This document shows, one piece after another, positions 31,270-44,094 of a stretch of DNA of 64,000 bases. Positions within the stretch are counted from its first letter, which is position 1, and each line of letters opens with the position of its first letter. The translations under genes and the position numbers were made by a program. Origin of the DNA: Daucus carota subsp. sativus (lineage: Eukaryota; Streptophyta; Magnoliopsida; Apiales; Apiaceae); NCBI RefSeq assembly GCF_001625215.2, contig NC_030385.2, positions 12,207,135-12,271,134 of the forward strand. The letters are read 5' to 3'. Below the pieces are notes generated by a model, which saw only the letters and a list, made by a program, of their open reading frames with translations, was not told the origin of the DNA and searched no databases.

Positions 31270-34111
31270 CGCCAAACTAACAATAGAGAAATTCCAGAGG
31301 TAGGTTGACTGTCTTATGCTAGCATCCTTTTTTATTATTATTCTTGTTGAAATCACATAAATTGGAGCGAGTAAGTCATATGTAAACAGGATGGAGGTTG
31401 AAGATATTTAATTTGCATGAATATAAGTTACCTTCTCATGCTTCCCTTGACCAAACAACCAACAATTTGAGAGTAGTCGTCATACATGCATCCCGGAATT
31501 TCACATTCCTTTGTCTATTCTATTGGTCTCCAGAGCTCACCTTTCAAAAGCTAGAAGGCCGAAAATGAGTATTTCAATGAGAATTGAGAGCAGGATGACG
31601 TCCGGTGAGATCAAAATCTGCTTCAGCACAGAGGCCAAGGCTTCGACAATCAATGAATACACTGGATCATCTAGAAAGAACGAACGCCTGGATTAGTAGA
31701 TGTGCTCAAGAACCACATATTAAAAAATGCTACATGCAACTTTACCGGGAAACAGAAAAGAATTCATCTAAAAAATTTGGTTTAACCTTTCTAACATGTA
31801 ATTTACATGCAACTCAAAAATAATTTCTTGTGATTCAATATTCTTAAGACTTTATAATTCCTTTACTTGATGTTCAAAAGAAATCACACGGATTTCTCTT
31901 CCTTTCTCATTATTCTCGTGCTCTTTAGTTGCGAACAAAGAGTTGTATTATCAGTAATATACATCGCTATTGCATATCACAAGCCAAAGTATTACACACA
32001 ATCACCAAACAAAGAGAGAGAGAACAAGGGAGGCCGAGTATGACAAATAAGAGTATTAAAAGTTTCACCGTTGAGTATAATTTTTTCCGGTTCTCCAAAC
32101 CCCGTGCAAAAAGTAGGAATTACACACCTTGTTTATGTGTTGTTGCACCACGACAGAGCTTCAATAGACTTATTATTATAGACCCCCTAGCTTTGATCGA
32201 GGTCATGTGTAAGTAAGGTCTAAATCTGACCAGTTCTCAAGGGCATGTGTAAGTAAGGTCTAAATCTAACCAGTTCAAATAGTATATAAGGTCTCGAGAA
32301 TTTCAGACTTACCAACTCTCCAAGTTCAAATAGGATTTAATAAAGGTCTGCGAATTTGAAAAGTGTGAACTCTGATAGTAATGATTATTTATTCGCAACA
32401 TGAAATTTGGTAAAAATAAGAGATGGACTTTTAAAAGCAAGTAGAAATAACATTTAGATTATAACGCCATTGCAAATCTAAAACTTAGTAATTGAAAGTA
32501 CGCTCCCAAGTTTATTATAATAAACTTTGAGTTATTTCAATTTATTACACACCAAAAATATCAAGATTATCACTTGGTAACTCATCCTTAATCTACAACA
32601 GCTAGTTCACACAAACAACCCCTTCGCACATAAGTGATTTTGTTCCATTAGATAATTACACGAAACAAAGTTTTTCTTATCAGATACCAATTATACATCT
32701 TCCACTTAATAGATGCAACATTTTATTTATATTTATATATAGTCATTCGTCATACATATTTTCGACAAAATCTAATATATAAGTAAGATTAAAGATAATA
32801 AAATATCAACAAGGATAATTATTATGATAAATATCAATAAGAGATAAGTGCATCCTTTATTCCACGTCAATCTTTTATTATTAGAATAGAAGACAAGTCC
32901 ATCCCTTAAAATTGCAACAAAAGACACACCGTAACTAGCATGTAGCATCAGAAATGTATTTATTTGTTAATGTTATCTTTTTACGAATGCAACTCAAACA
33001 AGAAGTTTAAAATGTGCTTTAGTGTTTGGCAATTTTTATGACATTAACAAGCTAGAATTTTATTCCATAGTGTAAAAGCCATATCGCAATCTTTTGTAGT
33101 AGACTACACGGTCAATCTTTCAATTCCATACCGGCAAGAAAATATGGGTTCAAGGGTGGATTTCATTATATTAACGGATTTAAATATCTACACAACACAA
33201 TAATATACTATTTTTGAACACACATTAATGGAGTGAATCCCGAATAGGATTTCGTGGTCGTAGCATATGAATCTATACCTCAAATAACTGAAATCAGACC
33301 AAACTCAGTTTTCAAAATTTCCAAATTATGTCGTACAACCAATCTGTTGCTTTAAATTAAGTTCTCACACGAACAATCCTACATCTACTTTGATAGTGGT
33401 GCACGGAACTACAATTAGTTGGTCTTAAATCTACTTAAACAGTGGTGCGAGGTATAGTTGCTTATGAAGGCCATACTACTGTCTTATGTATGTGTTCCTG
33501 TTCTCTAGCAACATAACAGATCCGTGGTGTAATAAGAGAAGATGATAAAGAAAATGAAAGCCTATTTGTAAAGCTTGAGCCATATGTGGTAATCCTCGAC
33601 GGGTGGAACTTACAATGTTAAATCTACTACAAAAGTTCAAATACTCGCCCACACATGATTTTCATCAAACCCTAGACCTCTTGTTACGGACGAAAGACAA
33701 ACTTAACATTTTATTTTCGTTTGGTTGAGAAGAATAACATGTTGCAAGAACAAAATGAAAAATCAAAGATACATGAAAGAGTTGAACAAATGCCATAATT
33801 GAGAAGTGGAAGGAACGTTGCAAAGAGGGAACAGATGAAAGAGTGAACTAGCTCCGATGAATGTGTAGTTAACGACTACAACGTACGAAATCTAAAAATT
33901 CCAATCAGGAGGTGAGGAACAAAGGGAAGAAATTTAAAAACATTTAACAAAGTACAAAGTTCTAGCTCTCAATTATATAATTTCATAAAAGTTAATTGCA
34001 GAACGCTTTCTGCATCAGCTAGTTCTTCTATCAAAGTTCCCTCATCGAGGGCGCCAACCAGCAAACATCAACACCAGGATATAAATAGGGCAGCACAGCC
34101 TACATTGCAAC

Positions 34112-34271
34112 ATACTTACCTGGATGGGGTCTATGGGTGATCATGAAGGCCCATGGCCTGGGTAAGTGGCCTCCATTGCACAGCGGAGGGGTGCTTGCCT
34201 AAGGTCTACCCAAGTGGTGGAGCCTACATCATAATTTGTGACAGGGGGGCCTGCGTTCGCGCAGCCCCTGC
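34112..34271 (+). ncRNA. U1 spliceosomal snRNA, unit C
   Basis: Identical by eye to the unit A copy, with the promoter and duplicated 3' flank preserved. Confidence 0.97.
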
Positions 34272-34796
34272 AATTCTAGTGTTAAACAGTCGTGCCCTTT
34301 TAGTGGATATATATAACAATTAGGCACAGGTTGTCCTTCCCAGATGTAACTCTGCAATTCTGGTGTTAAACAGTCGTGCCCTTTTAGTGGATATATATAA
34401 CAATTAGGCACAGGTTGTCCTTCCCAGATGTAACTTACTCGTCTTGAAAGCACCTGACCCAACTGAAAATCTCCTGGTAACATCAACATGAATCGTTATC
34501 ATGTTTCGGTTTTAATCAAGTTCTTCGACAGGTTTCTCTTTCAATAATTAACACTCGTCTGGGTGTTTTAGTATTTCGCTGGGTACCATATATCAGAATT
34601 CTCTCATATCATCGAAAGTCTAACAACTGTTTCCACGGCTAGCTCCTTCTAATATCTGCAGTTCTCCCACTCAAGAAATATGGCTGACAAGCAGTGAATG
34701 CAGACATTCTTGAAGAGTCAAGTACCACCTCGAGTTAAATATGACAGAGCTACAACAGCTGAGCTTTAAAAGCAAAATCACACAGAGAAAACACTC

Positions 34797-34994
34797 ATAC
34801 CTTTCTCGGCCTTTTGGCTAAGATCAAGTGTAGTATCTGTTCTTATCAGTTTAATATCTGATATGTGGGCCATAGGTCCACACGATATTAAATTTATTTT
34901 TTAAGGGGGAAGGCCCATCACAATAGCTTGCTATTGGGGTCTTTGCGCGTCGCCCAAGCGTTGCACTACTGCTCGGGCCTGGCGCACCCCACCA
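34797..34994 (+). ncRNA. U2 spliceosomal snRNA, unit C
   Basis: Same gene as in unit A, followed by two copies of the post-U2 sequence. Confidence 0.97.
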
Positions 34995-35868
34995 AATCAA
35001 GTCATCAAGCATATTTTGTTATATATATAATTTCAGACCCTGACACTCTTCAAGTTTCATCATCTCGCCCAACCCAGACCAAATCAAGTCATCAAGCATA
35101 TTTTGTTATATATATAATTTCAGACCCTGACACTCTTCAAGTTTCATCATCTCGCCCAACCCAGCATGGCGGAGAATTTTTTTGAAACGTGGACAGAAGA
35201 TTTTCCCGCTCAAGTCACAAACGGTGCCTTCTGCTGTCTAATACAAAGCCATACTATGACATTGCCGAATGGAGCTAATCAGATACTGCGGCCTCTTTCT
35301 CCGATCCTATAAAGAGAAACTTGGCAATCATCACTATGACATTGCCGAATGGAGCTAATCAGATACTGCGGCCTCTTTCTCCGATCTTATAAAGAGAAAC
35401 TTGGCAATCATCAAGTTTGTTCCATGTGCAGGGTCCTAAAAGCGGATGAATGGACCCAACATGGCAGCATTCCTCTGTATCTCATACGGGTTTAGTTGAT
35501 CAAAATGATCAAGCGGGTCTCAGATGAGTCTCGGGGGTGCATATAGGGACTAGAGGGAAGGTTGTTGAGGCAGCACCAACTTCTGCCCTCCACGCGCGGA
35601 GCTGTGAGGCGGGGACTGGGCGAGGGACATTCTAGCAACAGATTCATCACCTTTACGCAGCTTATAAGGTGTCATTTTTATAACTGTAACTCATAGAGAA
35701 ACTTATACCTCCAACAGGTTTGTACTGAGAACAAAGCCAAACTGACAAGAACTCCCCATAGTAGGCCCCGCAAGAAAACAGTACCGTTTAAGACCCATAG
35801 TGAAGAAGTATAAGCACGCACGCTCCTCTCACGACTATATCAAGAAGCACTAGCTGCGCTTACATTTC

Positions 35869-35990
35869 ACGCAGCCATGTAGTGAGCACAAAGCGAACTA
35901 TTCTTTCGCCTTTTACTAAAGAATACCGTGTGCTTGCTACTTAAAGTGGCATACGACCATTTTTGGAGGGAAGTTCCACTGGAATCAACC
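35869..35990 (+). ncRNA. U5 spliceosomal snRNA, unit D
   Basis: It differs from the other copies by one C-to-T change in the lower stem (gtgcttgcta). This turns a G-C pair into G-U and keeps the stem intact. Confidence 0.93.
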
Positions 35991-36692
35991 CCTACAGTTC
36001 AAAGTCTGAAATTTTCCTGCAATATAGTCCTGATAATGACATGACAGGTTCTGTGATTTTGAAAATTTCATGAAGGCTTGATTTTGAAAATCTTCTCCGT
36101 ACATTTTTCCCCGCATCTACTTATAATGCACAGCCTATATATACCCTATCACACGTGTGACATCTATCTCTACCGTCTCTTAGGTGGCTTAGGCAGCCTC
36201 CGGCTTGCATTCTCAAGGTTAACTGTTGTTGCATGCCTCACTTGAGGCGACGATCCTCATAAGTGTCATTAGTATGGGTTTTCCCGGTTTTCCCTCATTC
36301 TGACGCCAATGTCCAATCAGTTCATTTCAAAAACAAATTTATACATATATTGTTTTGCAAAACTTCAAATCCCCTATTATTGAAAACTAATTTCGATCTT
36401 GCTAAAACAAATACAAGTGTTGATATGGTAATAGTATGAGATACCAGTGCATAGAAAAAGATTGTAGTGATTTCCGCCAAATCATCTATTTGTGTAGTAC
36501 AAACAACTTATCATTGTTGATTGGTGATATTGGAGAGATCTACCAAGTTGTATTGGGGATTGGGCAGAATTTTGGACATGGAGTTCACCTCACTTGGACC
36601 ATGTTTCCCCCAAGAATTGAGCCAATGTCCCACATTGGCTAATACCATTTACTCTACGCTATTCATATAACCCAGTTTAGAGCCATATCCAT

Positions 36693-36739
36693 TTCCCTTC
36701 GGGGACATCCGATAAAATTTTCCCTTCGGGGACATCCGA

Positions 36740-36771
<32 letters not shown>

Positions 36772-36824
36772 GGCCCCTGCGCAAGGATGACACGCACAAA
36801 TCGAGAAATGGTCCAAATTTTTTT
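36693..36824 (+). ncRNA. U6 spliceosomal snRNA, unit D, with duplicated 5' end
   Basis: It has the same 27-bp duplication as unit C (starts at 36693 and 36720), so one event was spread to two units. The body and terminator are intact. Confidence 0.93.
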
Positions 36825-39666
36825 CGCCAAACTAACAATAGAGAAATTCCAGAGGTAGGTTGACTGTCTTATGCTAGCATCCTTTTTTATTATTATTCTT
36901 GTTGAAATCACATAAATTGGAGCGAGTAAGTCATATGTAAACAGGATGGAGGTTGAAGATATTTAATTTGCATGAATATAAGTTACCTTCTCATGCTTCC
37001 CTTAAATAAGCAACCAACAATTTGAGAGTAGTCGTCATACATGCATCCCGAAATTTCACATTCCTTTGTCTATTCTATTGGTCTCCAGAGCTCACCTTTC
37101 AAAAGCTAGAAGGCCGAAAATGAGTATTTCAATGAGAATTGAGAGCAGGATGACGTCCGGTGAGATCAAAATCTGCTTCAGCACAGAGGCCAAGGCTTCG
37201 ACAATCAATGAATACACTGGATCATCTAGAAAGAATGAACGCCTGGATTAGTAGATGTGCTCAAGAACCACATATTAAAAAATGCTACATGCAACTTTAC
37301 CGGGAAACAGAAAAGAATTCATCTAAAAAATTTGGTTTAACCTTTCTAACATGTAATTTACATGCAACTCAAAAATAATTTCTTGTGATTCAATATTCTT
37401 AAGACTTTATAATTCCTTTACTTGATGTTCAAAAGAAATCACACGGATTTCTCTTCCTTTCTCATTATTCTCGTGCTCTTTAGTTGCGAACAAAGAGTTG
37501 TATTATCAGTAATATACATCGCTATTGCATATCACAAGCCAAAGTATTACACACAATCACCAAACAAAGAGAGAGAGAACAAGGGAGGCCGAGTATGACA
37601 AATAAGAGTATTAAAAGTTTCACCGTTGAGTATAATTTTTTCCGGTTCTCCAAACCCCGTGCAAAAAGTAGGAATTACACACCTTGTTTATGTGTTGTTG
37701 CACCACGACAGAGCTTCAATAGACTTATTATTATAGACCCCCTAGCTTTGATCGAGGTCATGTGTAAGTAAGGTCTAAATCTGACCAGTTCTCAAGGGCA
37801 TGTGTAAGTAAGGTCTAAATCTAACCAGTTCAAATAGTATATAAGGTCTCGAGAATTTCAGACTTACCAACTCTCCAAGTTCAAATAGGATTTAATAAAG
37901 GTCTGCGAATTTGAAAAGTGTGAACTCTGATAGTAATGATTATTTATTCGCAACATGAAATTTGGTAAAAATAAGAGATGGACTTTTAAAAGCAAGTAGA
38001 AATAACATTTAGATTATAACGCCATTGCAAATCTAAAACTTAGTAACTGAAAGTACGCTCCCAAGTTTATTATAATAAACTTTGAGTTATTTCAATTTAT
38101 TACACACCAAAAATATCAAGATTATCACTTGGTAACTCATCCTTAATCTACAGCAGCTAGTTCACACAAACAACCCCTTCGCACATAAGTGATTTTGTTC
38201 CATTAGATAATTACACGAAACAAAGTTTTTCTTATCAGATACCAATTATACATCTTCCACTTAATAGATGCAACATTTTATTTATATTTATATATAGTCA
38301 TTCGCCATACATATTTTCGACAAAATCTAATATATAAGTAAGATTAAAGATAATAAAATATCAACAAGGATAATTATTATGATAAATATCAATAAGAGAT
38401 AAGTGCATCCTTTATTCCACGTCAATCTTTTATTATTAGAATAGAAGACAAGTCCATCCCTTAAAATTGCAACAAAAGACACACCGTAACTAGCATGTAG
38501 CATCAGAAATGTATTTATTTGTTAATGTTATCTTTTTACGAATGCAACTCAAACAAGAAGTTTAAAATGTGCTTTAGTGTTTGGCAATTTTTATGACATT
38601 AACAAGCTAGAATTTTATTCAATAGTGTAAAAGCCATATCGCAATCTTTTGTAGTAGACTACACGGTCAATCTTTCAATTCCATACCGGCAAGAAAATAT
38701 GGGTTCAAGGGTGGATTTCATTATATTAACGGATTTAAATATCTACACAACACAATAATATACTATTTTTGAACACACATTAATGGAGTGAATCCCGAAT
38801 AGGATTTCGTGGTCGTAGCATATGAATCTATACCTCAAATAACTGAAATCAGACCAAACTCAGTTTTCAAAATTTCCAAATTATGTCGTACAACCAATCT
38901 GTTGCTTTAAATTAAGTTCTCACACGAACAATCCTACATCTACTTTGATAGTGGTGCACGGAACTACAATTAGTTGGTCTTAAATCTACTTAAACAGTGG
39001 TGCGAGGTATAGTTGCTTATGAAGGCCATACTACTGTCTTATGTATGTGTTCCTGTTCTCTAGCAACATAACAGATCCGTGGTGTAATAAGAGAAGATGA
39101 TAAAGAAAATGAAAGCCTATTTGTAAAGCTTGAGCCATATGTGGTAATCCTCGACGGGTGGAACTTACAATGTTAAATCTACTACAAAAGTTCAAATACT
39201 CGCCCACACATGATTTTCATCAAACCCTAGACCTCTTGTTACGGACGAAAGACAAACTTAACATTTTATTTTCGTTTGGTTGAGAAGAATAACATGTTGC
39301 AAGAACAAAATGAAAAATCAAAGATACATGAAAGAGTTGAACAAATGCCATAATTGAGAAGTGGAAGGAACGTTGCAAAGAGGGAACAGATGAAAGAGTG
39401 AACTAGCTCCGATGAATGTGTAGTTAACGACTACAACGTACGAAATCTAAAAATTCCAATCAGGAGGTGAGGAACAAAGGGAAGAAATTTAAAAACATTT
39501 AACAAAGTACAAAGTTCTAGCTCTCAATTATATAATTTCATAAAAGTTAATTGCAGAACGCTTTCTGCATCAGCTAGTTCTTCTATCAAAGTTCCCTCAT
39601 CGAGGGCGCCAACCAGCAAACATCAACACCAGGATATAAATAGGGCAGCACAGCCTACATTGCAAC

Positions 39667-39826
39667 ATACTTACCTGGATGGGGTCTATGGGTGATCATG
39701 AAGGCCCATGGCCTGGGTAAGTGGCCTCCATTGCACAGCGGAGGGGTGCTTGCCTAAGGTCTACCCAAGTGGTGGAGCCTACATCATAATTTGTGACAGG
39801 GGGGCCTGCGTTCGCGCAGCCCCTGC
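39667..39826 (+). ncRNA. U1 spliceosomal snRNA, unit D
   Basis: Identical by eye to the other three copies, including the 5' splice-site-pairing end. Confidence 0.97.
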
Positions 39827-40349
39827 AATTCTAGTGTTAAACAGTCGTGCCCTTTTAGTGGATATATATAACAATTAGGCACAGGTTGTCCTTCCCAGAT
39901 GTAACTCTGCAATTCTGGTGTTAAACAGTCGTGCCCTTTTAGTGGATATATATAACAATTAGGCACAGGTTGTCCTTCCCAGATGTAACTTACTCGTCTT
40001 GAAAGCACCTGACCCAACTGAAAATCTCCTGGTAACATCAACATGAATCGTTATCATGTTTCGGTTTTAATCAAGTTCTTCGACAGGTTTCTCTTTCAAT
40101 AATTAACACTCGTCTGGGTATTTTAGTATTTCGCTGGGTACCATATCAGAATTCTCTCATATCATCGAAAGTCTAACAACTGTTTCCACGGCTAGCTCCT
40201 TCTAATATCTGCAGTTCTCCCACTCAAGAAATATGGCTGACAAGCAGTGAATGCAGACATTCTTGAAGAGTCAAGTACCACCTCGAGTTAAATATGACAG
40301 AGCTACAACAGCTGAGCTTTAAAAGCAAAATCACACAGAGAAAACACTC

Positions 40350-40547
40350 ATACCTTTCTCGGCCTTTTGGCTAAGATCAAGTGTAGTATCTGTTCTTATC
40401 AGTTTAATATCTGATATGTGGGCCATAGGTCCACACGATATTAAATTTATTTTTTAAGGGGGAAGGCCCGTCACAATAGCTTGCTATTGGGGTCTTTGCG
40501 CGTCGCCCAAGCGTTGCACTACTGCTCGGGCCTGGCGCACCCCACCA
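40350..40547 (+). ncRNA. U2 spliceosomal snRNA, unit D
   Basis: It has G in aaggcccgtcac, which I recall as the usual plant base; the other three copies have A. The downstream repeat is cut by the junction to the partial unit E. Confidence 0.97.
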
Positions 40548-40664
40548 AATCAAGTCATCAAGCATATTTTGTTATATATATAATTTCAGACCCTGACACT
40601 CTTCAAGTTTCATCATCTCGCCCAACCCAGACCAAATCAAGTCATCAAGCATATTTTGTTATTT

Positions 40665-41800
40665 TCTTTGCCAAACTAACAATAGAGAAATTCCAGAGCT
40701 AAGTTGACTGTCTTATGCTAGCATCCTTTTTTATTATTATTCTTGTTGAAATCACATAATTTGGAGCAAGTAATTCATATGTAAACAAGATGGAGGTTGA
40801 AGATATTTAATTTGCATGAATGTAAGTTACCTTCTCATGCTTCCCTTGACCAAGCAACCAACAATTTGAGAGTAGTCGTCATACATGCATCCCGGAAGTC
40901 CACATTCCTTTGTCTATTCTATTGGTCTCCAGCTCACCTTTCAAAAGCTAGAAGGCCGAAAATGAGAATTGAGAGCAACTTAAGCACAGAGGCCAAGGCT
41001 TCAACAATCAATGAATACACTGGATCATCTAGAAAGAACGAAGGCCTGGATTAGTAGATGTGCTCAAGAACCACATATTAAAAAACGCTACATGCAACTT
41101 TACTGGGAAACAGAAAAGAATTCATCTCAAAAATTTGGTATAACCTTTCTAACATGTAATTTACATGCAACTCAAAAATAATTTCTTGTGATTCAATATT
41201 CTTAAGACTTTATAATTCCTTTACTTGATGTTCAAAAGAAATCACACGGGTTTCTCTTCCTTTCTCATTATTCTCGTGCTCTTTAGTTGCGAACAAAGAG
41301 TTGTATTATCAGTAATATACATCACTATTGCATATCACAAGCCAAAGTATTACACACAATCACCAAACAAAGAGAGAGAGAACAAGGGAGGCCGAGTATG
41401 ACAAATAAGAGTATTAAAAGTTTCACCGTTGAGTATAGTTTTTTCCGGTTCTCCATACCCCGTGCAAAAAGTAGGAATTACACACCTTGTTTATGTGTTG
41501 TTGCACCACGACAGAGCTTCAATAGACTTATTATTATAGACTCCCTAGCTTTTATCGAGGGCATGTGTAAGTAAGGTCTAAATCCGACCAGTTCTCGAGG
41601 GCATGTGTAAGTAAGGTCTAAATCTAACCAGTTCAAATAGTATATAAGGTCTCAAGAATTTCAGACTTACTAACTCTAATACCAAGCTCAAATAGGATTT
41701 AATAAAGGTCTCGCGAATTTAAAAAGTGTAAACTCTGAAAGTAATGATTATTTATTCGCAACATGAAATTTGGTAAAAATAAGAGATGGACTTTTAAAAC
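40665..41800 (+). repeat. Partial, diverged array unit E without RNA genes
   Basis: Homologous to the start of the U6-U1 spacer of the complete units (compare with 20274-21440) but visibly more diverged, with small deletions near 40935 and 40975. It contains no U5, U6, U1 or U2. It is an older unit remnant at the right edge of the array. Confidence 0.9.
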
Positions 41801-42345
41801 CAATAACATATAAAATTTACATAATAAGGCCTTCTATAGTTCTGATACCTATCTGGTTACAATATATATATACACAACAAAAGATAGATTTAGAACTTAG
41901 TAATTATATATATATATATATGGGAGGTTGGGCAACAATTAGAAGTTTTCATTGCAAATCCAAAAATTAGAAATTAAAAATACGGCCCCAAGATTATTTT
42001 AATAACCTTCGAGTTATTTCAGTTTATTACACACCGCCAACATCAACAATATCAGGATTATCACTTCGTGAGTCCTTTGAGATCTATAGTAGCAAGTTCA
42101 CACAAACAACCCCTTCATACATAAGTGATTTTGTTTCATTAAATAATTACACAAAATAAAATTTATTTATCGAATTACCAATTATACATCATCTACTTAA
42201 TAGACGCAACAGGGTTTAGATATATCCCTTTTAAGCTATAATTTATATTATTAATTTAAACTTGATATTATTTGTCATTTGACATATATATTTTGGACAA
42301 AATCTAGAATATACATAAAATTAAAGTTAATAAATATCAACAAGG
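41801..42345 (+). repeat. Degenerate continuation of the array spacer
   Basis: From about 41980 the sequence again resembles the U6-U1 spacer (compare with 21500-21830: ttattacacacc, caaacaaccccttc, aataattaca) at lower similarity. The first part holds unrelated AT-rich DNA with a TA microsatellite near 41905. Confidence 0.7.
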
Positions 42346-42354
42346 ATAATTATG

Positions 42355-42594
42355 ATCGTTGTATATTACAGAAGACTAAAACAGAAGTAATATTACTAGA
42401 CAGGGTAGGTCTGACTGCTGCATATTATAGGAGACCAAAAGAACAAGGTCATTCTGGCTGTTGCATATTACACGAGACTAAAAAAACAGTGCCAGTTTAC
42501 CAGAAACTTAAGAAGTACAGGTCGTTCTATGACTGCTGCATATTACAGGACCGGGTGGTTCTATGATTGCTGCATATTATAGGAGACTAAAAAA
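42355..42594 (-). repeat. Short tandem repeats downstream of U3
   Basis: About five diverged copies of a 20-45-bp motif (plus strand tgcatattacaggagactaaaa). On the minus strand most carry a T-run, so the U3 transcription unit runs into several potential polymerase III stop signals. Confidence 0.6.
42589..42594 (-). terminator. Polymerase III terminator of U3
   Basis: T6 on the minus strand, 10 nt past the end of the U3 RNA. Confidence 0.65.
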
Positions 42595-42603
42595 GAAGGA
42601 ATA

Positions 42604-42818
42604 GGAGTCTGTCAGACAACTGCAAGACCACCCCAGCCAGAGAATCCGGCTGAGAACGATCCTCTACAGCTTTAAGGGTCAACCGACCAAACTGGCTGTT
42701 AATCACGCTCTGGTCATGCAGTCATGTTTCATCCACCAGACTTGGTCACCTGCCTCCTTTGAAATCAAGGATACAGAGGTACGAGCCTATAGAACAGATC
42801 CTGTTCAAGTAAGGTCGT
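42604..42818 (-). ncRNA. U3 small nucleolar RNA
   Basis: The reverse complement starts ACGACCTTACTTGAACAGG, continues through the box A region (ctgttctataggctcgtacc), the GGATGAAACATGACTGC and GAGCGTGATTAACAG segments of boxes C/B, the stem GGTTGACCCTTAAAGC, and ends with box D (GTCTGA) and GACTCC. It agrees with plant U3 over about 215 nt. U3 guides early cleavages of pre-rRNA in the nucleolus. It lies at the right edge of the snRNA array on the opposite strand. In dicots U3 is made by polymerase III, and the promoter and T-run terminator here fit that. Confidence 0.95.
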
Positions 42819-42840
42819 AAGCTAAAAGCTCATACAACTT

Positions 42841-42884
42841 CTGATTATACATAATATTTAACCTATTTTCTTTCTGTATGGGAC
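42841..42884 (-). promoter_or_regulatory. U3 promoter (USE and TATA)
   Basis: On the minus strand, GTCCCATACAG (42874-42884) is a USE-like element. A TATAATC box (42843-42849) follows after 24 nt, the polymerase III-type spacing, and the RNA starts about 25-31 nt later. Confidence 0.75.
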
Positions 42885-44094
42885 TCGTTAATAGCTTGTG
42901 CCAGCCACTCTTTTGATATAATTTTAAATTTAGAGAGAGATAAAGTCCATGACCAAACTAAGCATGCAACAGGACCCAGTGGTTTCATTATCTTGATTAT
43001 AATATCAGTGATTTCATTATCTTGATTACAATATGAAGTAATACAACACTTTAGTCCTAAAATTATGTATGTTATATCATGCATTTATAGCTTCTAAGAA
43101 ACCACAGAAAATACTTTTATTAGGACTACTATAAAAACTAGGTAGCATCTACATCAACTTCTTGAAAGCATATATATTTTATGAATGCTTGACCTCTAGT
43201 CAACCCTTGGTTCATTTATCCTATTCTCTCCTCTCTATCAAAATCCTAGAAGTTTGACGGCTGGCATGCTTAGCACTTCGAGACTTACATTTTGGTGAGA
43301 GAGGAGGATACGGGTGGACATTTAGTCAAATCATGTGTCATGCTGTGTCTTTTATATTATTTGCACACCTTAACATATATATTAACTTAGCTTAACTGTC
43401 AACAAAATTGTTTGATATTTATTACAATAAATCCTTGGTTCAGCCTTGCTATATCATGTGCTTCTACAAGGGCCAAAAGAACAGAATCACATATCCCGTC
43501 GTGAACTAAAAGCCTACAAAAGTTCTTTAAGTACATACTGATTCGAACGATACCAGTTTAATTGGAACCTCGGTTATCTATGTTTAGTGGATGTTGTCCG
43601 TTCAAACTGCATCATCCAAGTATAACTCAACTCGACTTTCCCAAATTAATGCAAGGCCATATACTGCAGTAAAGCAGATTTTATTTACTTTAGCCTTTAG
43701 GTGTTCAAGAAAATTCTACAAAGTTATACAGGCATTAGTTTTTAAATCTTATAGTTCTTCAAGACTAGCTGTATTTTCTGAAAGGGTCAAGGTCATCAGT
43801 CTTGGTTTGCATTGTTGAAGGGTTATTAAAGAATTCTTCTTTTATTCTAACCAATCAACAACATGCTTCTCTAAATTGGACGATTGCATCTCAGATTTTA
43901 CTCATTCTACCTCATGTGCTTTTTGAATATATACATTATACAACATAACAAAGATTCAACAACATTAGTAACATCCTATTCATAACCAAGTGTTTACTTG
44001 ACACATAGTTCCTTTGAGATGGTACTAACATCAGTAATCGATATGCTCCTTTATTGATCAAGTGCAAATGAGTGTTTACAGAAAACAATAAGAA
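42885..44094. other. Intergenic DNA
   Basis: No gene, RNA or defined transposon is recognised. Short open frames here show no protein-like features. Confidence 0.5.

Larger units (their letters stand above)
30243..35799 (+). repeat. snRNA array unit C (U5-U6-U1-U2)
   Basis: Third unit, 5557 bp. It carries a 27-bp duplication of the U6 5' end, a 2-bp insertion in the U6 USE, and two copies of the post-U2 sequence. Confidence 0.95.
35800..40664 (+). repeat. snRNA array unit D (U5-U6-U1-U2, right end truncated)
   Basis: Fourth unit. It shares the 27-bp U6 duplication with unit C. It ends inside the second post-U2 repeat (after catattttgtta), where it joins the sequence that normally follows U6. 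The U2-U5 spacer and the next U5 and U6 are therefore missing. Confidence 0.95.

Noticed and set aside
19300-42884. A U4, U11, U12, U4atac or U6atac gene in the array
   Set aside because: I read all spacers for the conserved starts and USE-TATA pairs and found none. Only U5, U6, U1, U2 and U3 are supported.
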